Position numbers and translations under genes: made by a program. Shown one piece after another: positions 32,238 through 41,141 of a stretch of DNA of 64,000 nucleotides. Source of the DNA: Prolixibacteraceae bacterium (GTDB lineage: Bacteria; Bacteroidota; Bacteroidia; Bacteroidales; Prolixibacteraceae); contig DOAQ01000007.1 of NCBI GenBank assembly GCA_003506435.1, forward strand, positions 62,001-126,000. Direction: 5' to 3'. The notes under the pieces are model-generated. The model made no database searches and was not told the origin of the DNA. It was given only the letters and a program-made list of their open reading frames with translations. How positions within the stretch are numbered: the first letter of the stretch is position 1; every line of letters begins with the position of its first letter.

Positions 32238-33632
32238 TTACTCCTGAATATTCGGTTTTTCCAGTCCGTATCCTTTTTTGCGATCTTCTGCTTTTAAAAG
32301 AAAAGCAAAAACAATTGCAAGTACGCCAAAGATTGTAAAAATGCCCATTGGCAGAGTATAGTTGTAAGTATTCACCAGCAAACCATCCTGTGTTGTTTGC
32401 CCGGTAATACAATAAGCATCGAGTACCCAACCGATTAAAGCCGGAACCAGCATCAGACCAACATTCTGCACGAGGAAGATCAAAGCATAAGCTGTACCAA
32501 GCTGATTTTCAGGAATAATTTTTGGAACGGATGGCCACATGGCCGAAGGAACCAGCGAAAAGCCAATTCCAAGAACGATGATCAGAACGATGGCAACTAT
32601 CCAGTGATTCAGGAACGGAACAGTAAATAATGCATGTACCAAAACAATCAGGGCAGCGCCTATGATCATGATGGTTGCCCCTTTGCCTTTTCTGTCGTAC
32701 AGACCACCAAATAATGGGGTCAGCAAAATGGTACCGAAAGGCAGCATAGCAGGAATTGTTCCGGCCAGCGAAGGATCGACCCCGAATTTATTCACCATTA
32801 AATCCGAAGCATATTTCAGGAACGGGAAAACGGCAGAATAGAACAAAACGCAAAGAATTGCAATGTACCACCATCCCTTGTTTGTGATAATTTTAAGAAT
32901 ATCGGACAAACGAAAAGCTTCTTCGCTTTCAACAGTGTCATTTTCCTTGTCGTAAGCCGCCTGCGAAGCATCGAGCTTTTTATCCATGAACGTATAAATG
33001 AAAAAAGCAATCAAACCGATACAAAGCATGATTAAACAAACCAGGATCGGAGCTGAAACATTATTGAAAGCTTTTGCTATCGGAACCGAAGTAGACAATG
33101 CAAGGGCTGTTCCCAAACGGGCAGTAGCCATTTCGAGTCCCATGGCAAGGGCCAGTTCTTTGCCTTTAAACCATTTTACAATGATTTTTGAAACGGTAAT
33201 CCCGGCCACTTCAACTCCGACTCCAAAAATGGCAAATCCCAAAGCTGCAACAAAAACCTGTGCTTTTACATCCCAAAAAATAATATGCCATACTTGCCCA
33301 TCCAACGCATGGGTTGAAACTGCCCAGTATTTTATACCCGTACCGATCACCATGATTGTTGCCGCCATCATTCCGGTAAAACGCATTCCCATTTTATCGA
33401 GAATGATGCCTCCTACCAGCAACATCAACAAGAACACGTTAAACCACCCATACGCACTGGTAAAAAAACCATACTCGGAACTGGTCCATTGCAACTGTCC
33501 TTCGAGTAACCCTTTTAAAGGGGCCATAACATCGGTCAAATAATAACCACAAAGCATGGTAAATGCAACCACAGCCAAGGCAGTCCATCGGGCTACTTTT
33601 GAATCCCGAAGCGTTCTTCTTAATTCTTGCAT
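32238..33632 (-). CDS. MFS transporter beside pepD
   Basis: 464 residues with 12 predicted membrane helices. The first loop has GGIILDKMGMRFTG (the MFS D-R/K-G signature region), and the second half has GGLYDRKGKGATIM. A long charged central loop (KKLDASQAAYDKENDTVESEE) links the two halves. The substrate is unknown. Eukaryotic MFSD1, a dipeptide carrier, belongs to a related MFS branch, and the pepD neighbour makes di- or oligopeptides a reasonable guess. No other family mark is visible. Confidence 0.84.
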   Translation of the reverse strand: MQELRRTLRDSKVARWTALAVVAFTMLCGYYLTDVMAPLKGLLEGQLQWTSSEYGFFTSAYGWFNVFLLMLLVGGIILDKMGMRFTGMMAATIMVIGTGIKYWAVSTHALDGQVWHIIFWDVKAQVFVAALGFAIFGVGVEVAGITVSKIIVKWFKGKELALAMGLEMATARLGTALALSTSVPIAKAFNNVSAPILVCLIMLCIGLIAFFIYTFMDKKLDASQAAYDKENDTVESEEAFRLSDILKIITNKGWWYIAILCVLFYSAVFPFLKYASDLMVNKFGVDPSLAGTIPAMLPFGTILLTPLFGGLYDRKGKGATIMIIGAALIVLVHALFTVPFLNHWIVAIVLIIVLGIGFSLVPSAMWPSVPKIIPENQLGTAYALIFLVQNVGLMLVPALIGWVLDAYCITGQTTQDGLLVNTYNYTLPMGIFTIFGVLAIVFAFLLKAEDRKKGYGLEKPNIQE

Positions 33633-33730
33633 ATTATTTCAGTTTAAATTTCTAATAAGGTCGTTAAAAATAGGAATTTTAAAACCGATTGAAACATAGT
33701 GTTTGTCAGTAAAAACAATAAAAACAAAAG

Positions 33731-33867
33731 AGGCTGTCCGAAAAATCTAAAACCGAGTCATCCCGAACTTGCTTCGGGATCTCATCTTTCTAATAATCAG
33801 ACCCTGATCCCGAACGCTCGGGACAGGGTGACGCGAATTGCGGATTTTAGAACTTCTTGGACACCCT
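33731..33867. repeat. Inverted-repeat element, copy in the MFS/DUF4831 gap
   Basis: The ends AGGCTGTCCGAAAAATC and GATTTTAGAACTTCTTGGACACCCT are imperfect inverted repeats. Inside, TCATCCCGAACTTGCTTCGGGATC forms one hairpin, and ACCCTGATCCCGAACGCTCGG with the following GGACAGGGT forms another. The same layout occurs at 52070-52204. The outer end resembles that of the element at 22733. Confidence 0.7.
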
Positions 33868-33870
33868 CCT

Positions 33871-34998
33871 TTATTTGCTATTTGCCGGCACAACCGATTT
33901 TATAGCCCCTGTTTCGGGATGGAACGCAATCCGGTAATTGCCGTTCAAAAGTGTTTCGGGCAACGGGGCAACAGTTCCAAACTGTGCAATGGTAACGCGG
34001 GTGGCAGCCAGCATATTCATACCGTCCGACAGGCTGATAGCAGCCTTACCGGGCAAACGATAATAAATTTTACTTTGTCCGGGCGCCGGATTTTGAGGCT
34101 CAAGTTGTTTCTTCTGCTGGCTTTCCAAATCGGCTTCTTTGGTTATATCGATAATAACAGGTTTCCCGGCCAAATCTGTTTTGGGCAAAACACCCTTGTC
34201 TTCTGAAAAGCGAAAAACAACTTCGCCTTTTACATCGCTGTCGCCCGGAATAAAATCGAAAGCATACTGATATGTTTTTTTCACTGATTTACCAATAAAC
34301 AAAGCCAGTTGTTCCTGTTCCAGATCGCCCAGTTCTTTGGCCATCACTTCAAATGCTTTCCCGTCGGGAAGCGGTTCATCGTCGGCATTGGTGAACAGGC
34401 GGAAACGCGAATTCCGCAAGGTAAAAATTGTTTCGGCCGCCTCGGCCGCTTTTTCTTCCAGCGATTTTGGTGACAGCCGGTATTTTTCCGCTTCAGTGGC
34501 TTTTGCAAACATACCCCACATCGACAAATCGGTAAACGGAAAATCGGGAGCCAGTTTTTCGGTCACAAAATTGCTTACCGAAACAAGCTCTTTCCGTATT
34601 TCTGTTTCACTGTTAATACCGGCAATAACACCAGCGCCTGTAAGGTTCAGAAGAGACGCATTAACGCCTGTGGCCTTATATACCTGCGCGGGATCAGGTT
34701 CCGAAAAGTTTTCCAACCCGATGTGTTTTATTTCCCATTTTTCAATATTGGAAGAAGGCGCATTTCCGATTCCCAGATATTTCTGGGCGTACTGGGCATA
34801 CGGTCCGGAAATCCGCAGCTCTTTTTCCGCTACAACCTGAATCCTGATCCCGGTACGAGGCAGGCTGTATACAATTCCTTCCGGATACAGTGTTGCCACA
34901 ACCGCATCGGACCCTGATTTTTTCCGGTCGTCTTTCGATTGCGCATATAAAGATGCTGAAAGCAGCACAATTCCTAACATCATTACTAATTGTCTCAT
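33871..34998 (-). CDS. DUF4831-family secreted protein
   Basis: 375 residues from ATG 34998 (an upstream in-frame start adds nine residues before a good signal peptide). Signal peptide about 1-20 (MLGIVLLSASLYAQ). The mature part is conserved in Bacteroidetes as DUF4831: a Tyr/Gly-rich LRISGPYAQYAQKYLGI, and a C-terminal half with repeated beta segments (YYRLPGKAAISLSDG). No enzyme motif is visible. It is likely a periplasmic or surface envelope protein. It lies about 90 bases after the DUF5103 gene on the same strand, possibly co-transcribed. Confidence 0.82.
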   Translation of the reverse strand: MRQLVMMLGIVLLSASLYAQSKDDRKKSGSDAVVATLYPEGIVYSLPRTGIRIQVVAEKELRISGPYAQYAQKYLGIGNAPSSNIEKWEIKHIGLENFSEPDPAQVYKATGVNASLLNLTGAGVIAGINSETEIRKELVSVSNFVTEKLAPDFPFTDLSMWGMFAKATEAEKYRLSPKSLEEKAAEAAETIFTLRNSRFRLFTNADDEPLPDGKAFEVMAKELGDLEQEQLALFIGKSVKKTYQYAFDFIPGDSDVKGEVVFRFSEDKGVLPKTDLAGKPVIIDITKEADLESQQKKQLEPQNPAPGQSKIYYRLPGKAAISLSDGMNMLAATRVTIAQFGTVAPLPETLLNGNYRIAFHPETGAIKSVVPANSK

Positions 34999-35047
34999 GT
35001 TTCGAAGTTTTAGATTAGAAGCCAAAAATAAGGATTATCAATTCAAA

Positions 35048-35074
35048 AGTAAAAGGGCAAAAGTTAAAAAATAC
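35048..35074. repeat. A-rich dispersed intergenic motif, copy 3
   Basis: AGTAAAAGGGCAAAAGTTAA-type motif between the DUF4831 and DUF5103 genes. Copies also lie at 28-53 and 27535-27557. Confidence 0.5.
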
Positions 35075-35087
35075 AATCAGGTCATCG

Positions 35088-36377
35088 TCATCGGTTTGCC
35101 GAGTTCAATTCCTGAAAACCCACCAGACGGTCGTAGCGGTCGCCCATTCCTTTGAAATATACAAAAATCTGGTAGTCATTTTCTGTTTCATAAAAACTGC
35201 CTTCTATATTGACGGCGTCGGCAACCGGCGAACCTGCCGGGACATACACATACTGGTAGTTGTAATAGCCTTGTTTCAGAAGAAGGGTCAGTTCGTACGC
35301 GGCGGTTTGCGGGTTCCAGGTCATTTGGTTGCTTTTGTTGGCATTCCAGTCGGTAAGAGCGCCAAATACATTCACACTCCCGCCCACCAGCGGCACCGGC
35401 AAAGGAAGCGTAAAATGCACAAACGTATAATCGCATTCGGTATCGAAATCCTGCACCCTGTCCTGGCTCTCAACTGTATAATTGCCGTTCATTTCCTTGT
35501 AGGAAAAAAACTTCTTATTGCTTCTCATTTCATCGATCAGCAACGTTGCATGATAATACGGCCTGTGAAATTTTATCGATTCCACATTTTCGCCGGGAAA
35601 ACGGTTGGTGCGGATATCAAAATAGCGAAATTCATTTCCGGCCGGGAACACGTTCTCTTTGTTGTAGTCGTAACTTAAAACCCGGTCGCGTATAAAAAGC
35701 GGTTTCAGGTTGCGGATGGCATTGTCCCAGCGCCGGTTCTGCGAAACAACGACTTTCACTTCTTCGTGCGGATTTTGCACCCGCAGACTACCTGTGTACA
35801 CATCGAAGTCAACTTCGTGATTGCTTCCTTTGAACGGGTCGAATGTTGCCCGTTTCACCTGGCCTTCGATCCGGGCAAGTGGTTCCAAAACGTGAAACCG
35901 TTTCACCAATACCAGTTTCTCCTTATCCTTGTCTTCGAATACCACCACCACGTAATTTCCTGAATATTTCAGTTTCGTTTCTTGATTCGGGATTTCCAGC
36001 CTGTAATTCACATAGGCAACCGTGGCATTTATCGAAAATGCATAGTCGTTCAGCGGGTTGTCGGGAAAACCTTCGAGATATTCGTTTTGCATGAGGATTG
36101 ATTCGTTCCAGTTGGCATCGCAATGAATTATGGTGTACGAATAATCTTTCGCCTTGGCCGATAAATCGTCGAATTTCAGTACCAGCGGGGCATTGCCGTT
36201 CAGTTCCATCACCGGATTCGACAATTCGTTCCCGTCAAGATACATTTGTACGCTTTTAATTTCTTCTTTATAAACTGAATTCTGATAATAATAACGTCCG
36301 TCGTTTTTTCCTTCCGCAGAAATTAACGAAATAATAACGTGAAAAACAGACAAAAAAAGCATCCTGCTTGCTCTCAT
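35088..36377 (-). CDS. DUF5103 type IX secretion plug-type protein
   Basis: 429 residues from ATG 36377 (a TTG seven codons earlier is open). Signal peptide about 1-21. The protein is all-beta, with a conserved YYYQNSVYKEEIKSVQMYLDG start and a C-terminal VFGALTDWNANKSNQMTWN...YYNYQYVYV. DUF5103 proteins were named Plug after being found in the SprA translocon of type IX secretion, where they close the pore. No other T9SS gene is in the window, so the role here is by family only. It is divergent from the nqr operon. Confidence 0.82.
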   Translation of the reverse strand: MRASRMLFLSVFHVIISLISAEGKNDGRYYYQNSVYKEEIKSVQMYLDGNELSNPVMELNGNAPLVLKFDDLSAKAKDYSYTIIHCDANWNESILMQNEYLEGFPDNPLNDYAFSINATVAYVNYRLEIPNQETKLKYSGNYVVVVFEDKDKEKLVLVKRFHVLEPLARIEGQVKRATFDPFKGSNHEVDFDVYTGSLRVQNPHEEVKVVVSQNRRWDNAIRNLKPLFIRDRVLSYDYNKENVFPAGNEFRYFDIRTNRFPGENVESIKFHRPYYHATLLIDEMRSNKKFFSYKEMNGNYTVESQDRVQDFDTECDYTFVHFTLPLPVPLVGGSVNVFGALTDWNANKSNQMTWNPQTAAYELTLLLKQGYYNYQYVYVPAGSPVADAVNIEGSFYETENDYQIFVYFKGMGDRYDRLVGFQELNSANR

Positions 36378-36508
36378 ATTTGAATCATTTTTCCCCAAAA
36401 GCAGGGGAAACAGTTAAAAATAAATCGTCTCTTCCTGATTTATTGCAAATCAATAAACGAGCCGTTGTATGTAAATATTTTAATCTGTGTAAGTTTAATA
36501 AACAAAGA

Positions 36509-36539
36509 TTGAAAAAACTTGTTAAAATCTTTAATTTTG
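36509..36539 (+). promoter_or_regulatory. Promoter of the nqr operon
   Basis: ATTG (TTG at 36509-36511) is followed after 20 bases by TAATTTTG at 36532-36539, a full TAnnTTTG match. The predicted start of transcription is about 25 bases before ATG 36571. Confidence 0.7.
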
Positions 36540-36570
36540 CGAACCTAAAATACAAATATAAGGGAATACA

Positions 36571-37923
36571 ATGTCAAAGGTTATCAAATTAAAACGTGGA
36601 TTAGATATCCGGTTACAGGGGGAAGCTGACAAGGCGATTGATAACGCCGGAAAATCAGTTCGATATGCCCTTAAACCGACCGATTTTCCAGGCCTTGTCC
36701 CGAGAGTGGTTGTAAATACCGACCAGGACATCAAAGCCGGCGAACCATTGTTCTTCGATAAATATACCCCTGAAATTCTTTTCACATCGCCTGTCAGTGG
36801 CAAAGTTGTTGCCATAAACCGCGGTGAACGAAGAAAAATACTGGAAGTTATTGTAGAAGCTGATGGAAAAGGAGATTCTGCAATATTTACGAAAGCCGAC
36901 CCTCAATCGCTTTCTGTTGCCCAGATCAAGGAGTTGTTGCTGAAAAGCGGAATGTGGCCATTCTTCAGGCAGCGTCCTTACGGCTCGTTTGCAAAGCCTG
37001 CCGATACTCCCGAAAATATTTTCATTTCGTGTTTCGACAGCGCCCCGCTTGCCCCCGATTACGAATTCATTTTGAAAAACGAAGGAATTTCGTTTCAAAC
37101 CGGAATCAATGCCCTGGCCAAACTAACCAGCGGAAAAGTTTTTCTTGGCTTGTCCTCCGGTGATTCGTCAAGTATTTTTGCAAAAACAAAAAATGTTGAA
37201 ACCGTTCAGTTTGAAGGGCCTCACCCGGCAGGTAATGTGGGAATTCAAATCCACCACATCGCTCCGCTAAACAAAGGCAGCATCGCGTGGACCATTAAAC
37301 CGCAGGAAGTGGTATTCATTGGCCGCCTGTTCGAAACCGGAAAAGTTGACTTTTCAAAAACCATCGTATTAAGCGGAAGCGAGGTAAAATCGCCAAAATA
37401 CCTAAAAACCGTTCTTGGCGCCGGCATTGCATCGCTGGTAAACGGGAAAACTAAAAAGGAGACAAACGAACGGATTATTTCAGGTAATGTTTTAACAGGC
37501 ACCAAAGTGGAGGCCGACAATTATCTGGGCTTCTTCCACGATCAGATAACCGTGATTCCCGAAGGCGATGAATATGAATTTTTAGGATGGGCCATGCCGC
37601 GATTGAATAAGTTCAGTTTTTCCCATTCTTATTTTTCATGGATGATGCCCGGCAAAAGTTACCGTGCTAATGCAAATCTGAACGGAGAAGAACGGGCATA
37701 CGTGATGACCGGACAATACGAAAAAGTACTCCCTATGGACATTCTTCCGGTTCATCTGATCAAAGCAATTTTGGCTGACGACATAGACAAAATGGAAAAA
37801 CTGGGAATCTACGAAGTGATCGAAGAAGACCTGGCTTTATGTGAATATGTTTGTACGTCGAAAATCGAAGTACAGCAAATTCTGAGAAAAGGGATCAACC
37901 TCATGGTCAAAGAACTAGGTTAA
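36571..37923 (+). CDS. nqrA: Na+-translocating NADH:quinone reductase subunit A
   Basis: 450 residues. The soluble cytoplasmic subunit linked to quinone binding in Na+-NQR. The N-terminus (KVIKLKRGLDIRLQGEADKA) and EGPHPAGNVGIQIHHIAPLNKG are diagnostic for NqrA. A Rnf-C-like barrel-sandwich and C-terminal helices (ILPVHLIKAILADDIDKMEKLGIYE) complete it. It is first in a six-gene operon with close spacing, and a good promoter lies just upstream. Confidence 0.96.
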   Translation: MSKVIKLKRGLDIRLQGEADKAIDNAGKSVRYALKPTDFPGLVPRVVVNTDQDIKAGEPLFFDKYTPEILFTSPVSGKVVAINRGERRKILEVIVEADGKGDSAIFTKADPQSLSVAQIKELLLKSGMWPFFRQRPYGSFAKPADTPENIFISCFDSAPLAPDYEFILKNEGISFQTGINALAKLTSGKVFLGLSSGDSSSIFAKTKNVETVQFEGPHPAGNVGIQIHHIAPLNKGSIAWTIKPQEVVFIGRLFETGKVDFSKTIVLSGSEVKSPKYLKTVLGAGIASLVNGKTKKETNERIISGNVLTGTKVEADNYLGFFHDQITVIPEGDEYEFLGWAMPRLNKFSFSHSYFSWMMPGKSYRANANLNGEERAYVMTGQYEKVLPMDILPVHLIKAILADDIDKMEKLGIYEVIEEDLALCEYVCTSKIEVQQILRKGINLMVKELG

Positions 37924-37953
37924 TTAACAGGATCATAACGTCATTCGATATAA

Positions 37954-39117
37954 ATGAAATCACTCAGAAAATATATTGACAAGAAAAAACCGCTTTTCCA
38001 AAAAGGCGGGAAATATGCAAAGTTTGGGTCAACATTCGGGGCTATTGAGACCTTCCTGTTCACACCAAACCACACATCAAAATCAGGTGTACACATCCAT
38101 GATGCTATCGACCTGAAAAGGACAATGAGCGTTGTAATTATCGCTTTGTTGCCTGCTCTTTTATTTGGCTGCTGGAACATCGGGTACCAAAACGGACTGG
38201 CTTTTGGCATCGAACGCGGCCTGTTTGAAAATTTCCTGTTCGGTTTCCTGAAGTTATTGCCGATCATTATTGTATCTTACGGAGTTGGGCTTGGCATTGA
38301 ATTTATCTCGGCACAAATACGGGGACACGAAGTAAACGAAGGGTTCCTTGTTTCAGGGATTCTTATTCCGCTTATCCTTCCGGTAAACATTCCGCTTTGG
38401 ATGGTAGCTTTGGCAACCGCTTTTGCAGTTATTTTCGGTAAAGAAATTTTCGGAGGAACCGGGTACAACATCATGAATGTGGCTTTAATTGCCCGTGCAT
38501 TCCTGTTCTTTGCCTATCCTTCGCAAATGGCGGGCGACCATGTATGGATTTACGAATTAAACAGCAAAACACCGGTTGATGGCTTCTCGGGCGCTACTCC
38601 CCTTGCTCAAATGGCACAGGGAGCATCCGACAAAATGGCCTCATTTCATGACATGTTCTTTGGTCTTATTCCGGGATCAATAGGTGAAACATCAACTCTG
38701 GCCATTCTGATAGGCGCAGCCATATTGATTTTTACCGGAATCGGAAGTTGGAAAATCATGTTATCGACCATTATCGGAGTTTTGGCTATCGGTGGTTTGT
38801 GCAATGTGCTGGCTATAAACGAATACATGGCATTACCCCCTTATTATCATCTGGTGATGGGCGGTTTTGCTTTTGGCGCTGTATTTATGGCTACCGACCC
38901 GGTAACTGCTCCCCATACAGACAAGGGAAAATGGATCTACGGATTTATGATCGGGGCTTTTATCGTACTGATCAGAGTATTTAATCCGGCTTACCCGGAA
39001 GGGATGATGCTGGCAATCTTACTGATGAACGTCTGGGCTCCGCTGATCGACTACTTTGTCGTTGAAGGGCATATCAAACGCAGGCTGAAACGGTTCAAAA
39101 TAAAGGGTAACGCATAA
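37954..39117 (+). CDS. nqrB: Na+-translocating NADH:quinone reductase subunit B
   Basis: 387 residues with about ten membrane helices. The covalent FMN site is the Thr in VDGFSGATPLAQM, as in NqrB/RnfD. A riboflavin site is expected near the N-terminal helices. VHDAIDLKRTMSVVIIALLPALLFG is typical of the family start. It is 30 bases after nqrA and forms part of the Na+ channel core. Confidence 0.96.
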   Translation: MKSLRKYIDKKKPLFQKGGKYAKFGSTFGAIETFLFTPNHTSKSGVHIHDAIDLKRTMSVVIIALLPALLFGCWNIGYQNGLAFGIERGLFENFLFGFLKLLPIIIVSYGVGLGIEFISAQIRGHEVNEGFLVSGILIPLILPVNIPLWMVALATAFAVIFGKEIFGGTGYNIMNVALIARAFLFFAYPSQMAGDHVWIYELNSKTPVDGFSGATPLAQMAQGASDKMASFHDMFFGLIPGSIGETSTLAILIGAAILIFTGIGSWKIMLSTIIGVLAIGGLCNVLAINEYMALPPYYHLVMGGFAFGAVFMATDPVTAPHTDKGKWIYGFMIGAFIVLIRVFNPAYPEGMMLAILLMNVWAPLIDYFVVEGHIKRRLKRFKIKGNA

Positions 39118-39130
39118 ACTTTAGAAAACC

Positions 39131-39835
39131 ATGAAGAATTTCAGTAACACATATATATTTATTTTTTCTACGGTGATGGTCATTCTGGTTGCTCTCCTGT
39201 TGTCGCTGGCAGCTATGCAGCTTAAACCATTTCAGGATAAAAACATTGAAGTGGAGAAAAAGCAGAACATTCTGGCTTCGATCCGTATTAAATCGACGCC
39301 GCAGGATGCAGTTGATTTGTATGCCAAATACATCACCAACAGTTTTGTCATCAACAATAAGGGTGAAAAGCAGGAAGGTGTTGATGCGTTTATCGTCGAC
39401 ATGAAAAACGAACTGGGCAAACCTGCCGCCGAACGTAATCTGCCGGTGTATGTCGGCACATTGGACGATGGAACCAATGCGTATGTAATGCCTTTGCGTG
39501 GAAAGGGCTTATGGGGGCCAATCTGGGGATACATTTCCTTAAAACCGGATATGAACACCGTGTATGGCGCCATTTTCGACCATCAGGGAGAAACTCCGGG
39601 ACTGGGTGCAGAAATTGCCACAAGCTGGTTCCAGGAACCTTTTTTCAATAAGCAAATTTTCAAGGATTCAACCGAATTTATTTCGATAAAGGTAATCAAA
39701 GGCGGAGCCCCAAAAGGCGACATGCACGCAGTTGACGCTATTTCAAGCGGAACGATCACATCCAAAGCGCTGGAAGCAATGCTTGATTCGTGCCTTGTGC
39801 AATACAAAACATTCTACATTCAAAACCGTCATTAA
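39131..39835 (+). CDS. nqrC: Na+-translocating NADH:quinone reductase subunit C
   Basis: 234 residues with one N-terminal membrane helix (about 7-27) and a periplasmic FMN-binding domain. The flavinylation motif appears as DAISSGTITSKAL, where Thr carries FMN. GLWGPIWGYISLKPDMNTVYG and HQGETPGLGAEI are family marks. The SGTIT form differs slightly from the more common SGATLTS. It is 13 bases after nqrB. A flavin transferase (ApbE) is needed, but its gene is not in the window. Confidence 0.95.
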   Translation: MKNFSNTYIFIFSTVMVILVALLLSLAAMQLKPFQDKNIEVEKKQNILASIRIKSTPQDAVDLYAKYITNSFVINNKGEKQEGVDAFIVDMKNELGKPAAERNLPVYVGTLDDGTNAYVMPLRGKGLWGPIWGYISLKPDMNTVYGAIFDHQGETPGLGAEIATSWFQEPFFNKQIFKDSTEFISIKVIKGGAPKGDMHAVDAISSGTITSKALEAMLDSCLVQYKTFYIQNRH

Positions 39836-39851
39836 TTAAATACTGATAGAG

Positions 39852-40484
39852 ATGAGTATTCTTTCATCAAAAAACTTTAAACTGCTGATAAGCCCATTAA
39901 ACTTACAAAACCCGGTAACGGTACAGATTTTGGGCATTTGTTCAGCGCTTGCCGTCACCGTGAAGCTGAAACCAGCCATTGTGATGGGCATTTCGGTGAT
40001 CGTTGTGACCGCTTTCTCCAACTTGCTTATTTCATTAATGCGAAATTATATCCCTCCGCGTATCCGGATCATTGTCCAGTTGGTCGTCGTGGCTACCATG
40101 GTTATCCTGGTCGACCAGATTCTGCGTGCCTTTGTCTACGATGTAAGTAAACAACTTTCGGTATACGTCGGGCTGATTATAACCAACTGTATCATCATGG
40201 GCCGATTGGAAGCATACGCTATGGGCAACAAACCCTGGCCGTCATTTATCGATGGAGTCGGAAATGGTGTTGGATATGCCATGATCCTGATTCTTGTTGC
40301 GTTTATCCGGGAATTGCTGGGATCAGGGACTGTTCTTGGGATCAGTGTTATCCCCCAGTCATTTTATGAAGCCGGGTACGTCAACAACGGGATGATGCTC
40401 ATGCCAACAATGGCGCTGGTACTTGTAGGCGTAATCATCTGGATACAAAGAAGCTTCAATAATGAACTGATCGAAAAAGAATAA
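39852..40484 (+). CDS. nqrD: Na+-translocating NADH:quinone reductase subunit D
   Basis: 210 residues with six membrane helices of the Rnf/Nqr D-E type. LQNPVTVQILGICSALAVTVKLKPA contains the conserved Cys that helps hold the intramembrane iron, with a second in VYVGLIITNCIIMGRLEAYA. Together with NqrE it binds the Fe or 2Fe-2S centre. It is 16 bases after nqrC. Confidence 0.95.
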   Translation: MSILSSKNFKLLISPLNLQNPVTVQILGICSALAVTVKLKPAIVMGISVIVVTAFSNLLISLMRNYIPPRIRIIVQLVVVATMVILVDQILRAFVYDVSKQLSVYVGLIITNCIIMGRLEAYAMGNKPWPSFIDGVGNGVGYAMILILVAFIRELLGSGTVLGISVIPQSFYEAGYVNNGMMLMPTMALVLVGVIIWIQRSFNNELIEKE

Positions 40485-40504
40485 CCCATTAAAAGAAACT
40501 GATT

Positions 40505-41122
40505 ATGCAAGAAATTATCAACATATTTATCCGGTCGGTTTTTATCGACAATATGATTTTTGCCTTTTTTCTGGGGATGTGTTCATATCTGGCTGTCTCG
40601 AAAACGGTAAAAACGTCGATTGGCCTTGGAGTTGCCGTTATTTTTGTTCAGATCATCACTGTTCCTGTAAACTATTTGTTGCTCGAATACGTGATGAAAC
40701 CGGGCGCATTGTCCTGGCTTGGCGAAGGGTTCAAAGAAGTTGATCTTTCATTTCTTAGTTTCATGGTATATATTGCCATGATTGCTGCAATGGTGCAGTT
40801 GGTGGAAATGATTGTGGAAAAATTTTCCCCTTCTCTCTATAACTCTCTGGGGATATTCCTGCCATTAATTGCCGTAAACTGCGCAATTCTCGCAGGTTCG
40901 TTGTTCATGGAGCAACGCGATTACAAAAACATTGGAGAAGTACTTTCGTGGGGACTTGGTTCCGGCGTGGGCTGGGCTCTTGCCATTGTATCGCTGGCTG
41001 CAATCCGCGAAAAGCTGAAATACAACCAAATTCCGGCGCCACTCAGGGGTATCGGCATTGCATTTATCGTTACAGGTCTGATGGGGATTGCATTTATGAG
41101 CTTCCTGGGGATAAAAATTTAA
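40505..41122 (+). CDS. nqrE: Na+-translocating NADH:quinone reductase subunit E
   Basis: 205 residues with six membrane helices. It pairs with NqrD through pseudo-symmetric topology. FIDNMIFAFFLGMCSYLAVSKTVKTSIGLG and LPLIAVNCAILAGSLFM carry the conserved Cys residues of the iron site. The length and motifs match the family. It is 20 bases after nqrD. Confidence 0.95.
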   Translation: MQEIINIFIRSVFIDNMIFAFFLGMCSYLAVSKTVKTSIGLGVAVIFVQIITVPVNYLLLEYVMKPGALSWLGEGFKEVDLSFLSFMVYIAMIAAMVQLVEMIVEKFSPSLYNSLGIFLPLIAVNCAILAGSLFMEQRDYKNIGEVLSWGLGSGVGWALAIVSLAAIREKLKYNQIPAPLRGIGIAFIVTGLMGIAFMSFLGIKI

Positions 41123-41141
41123 TGCAAAAAACTCAAATACA

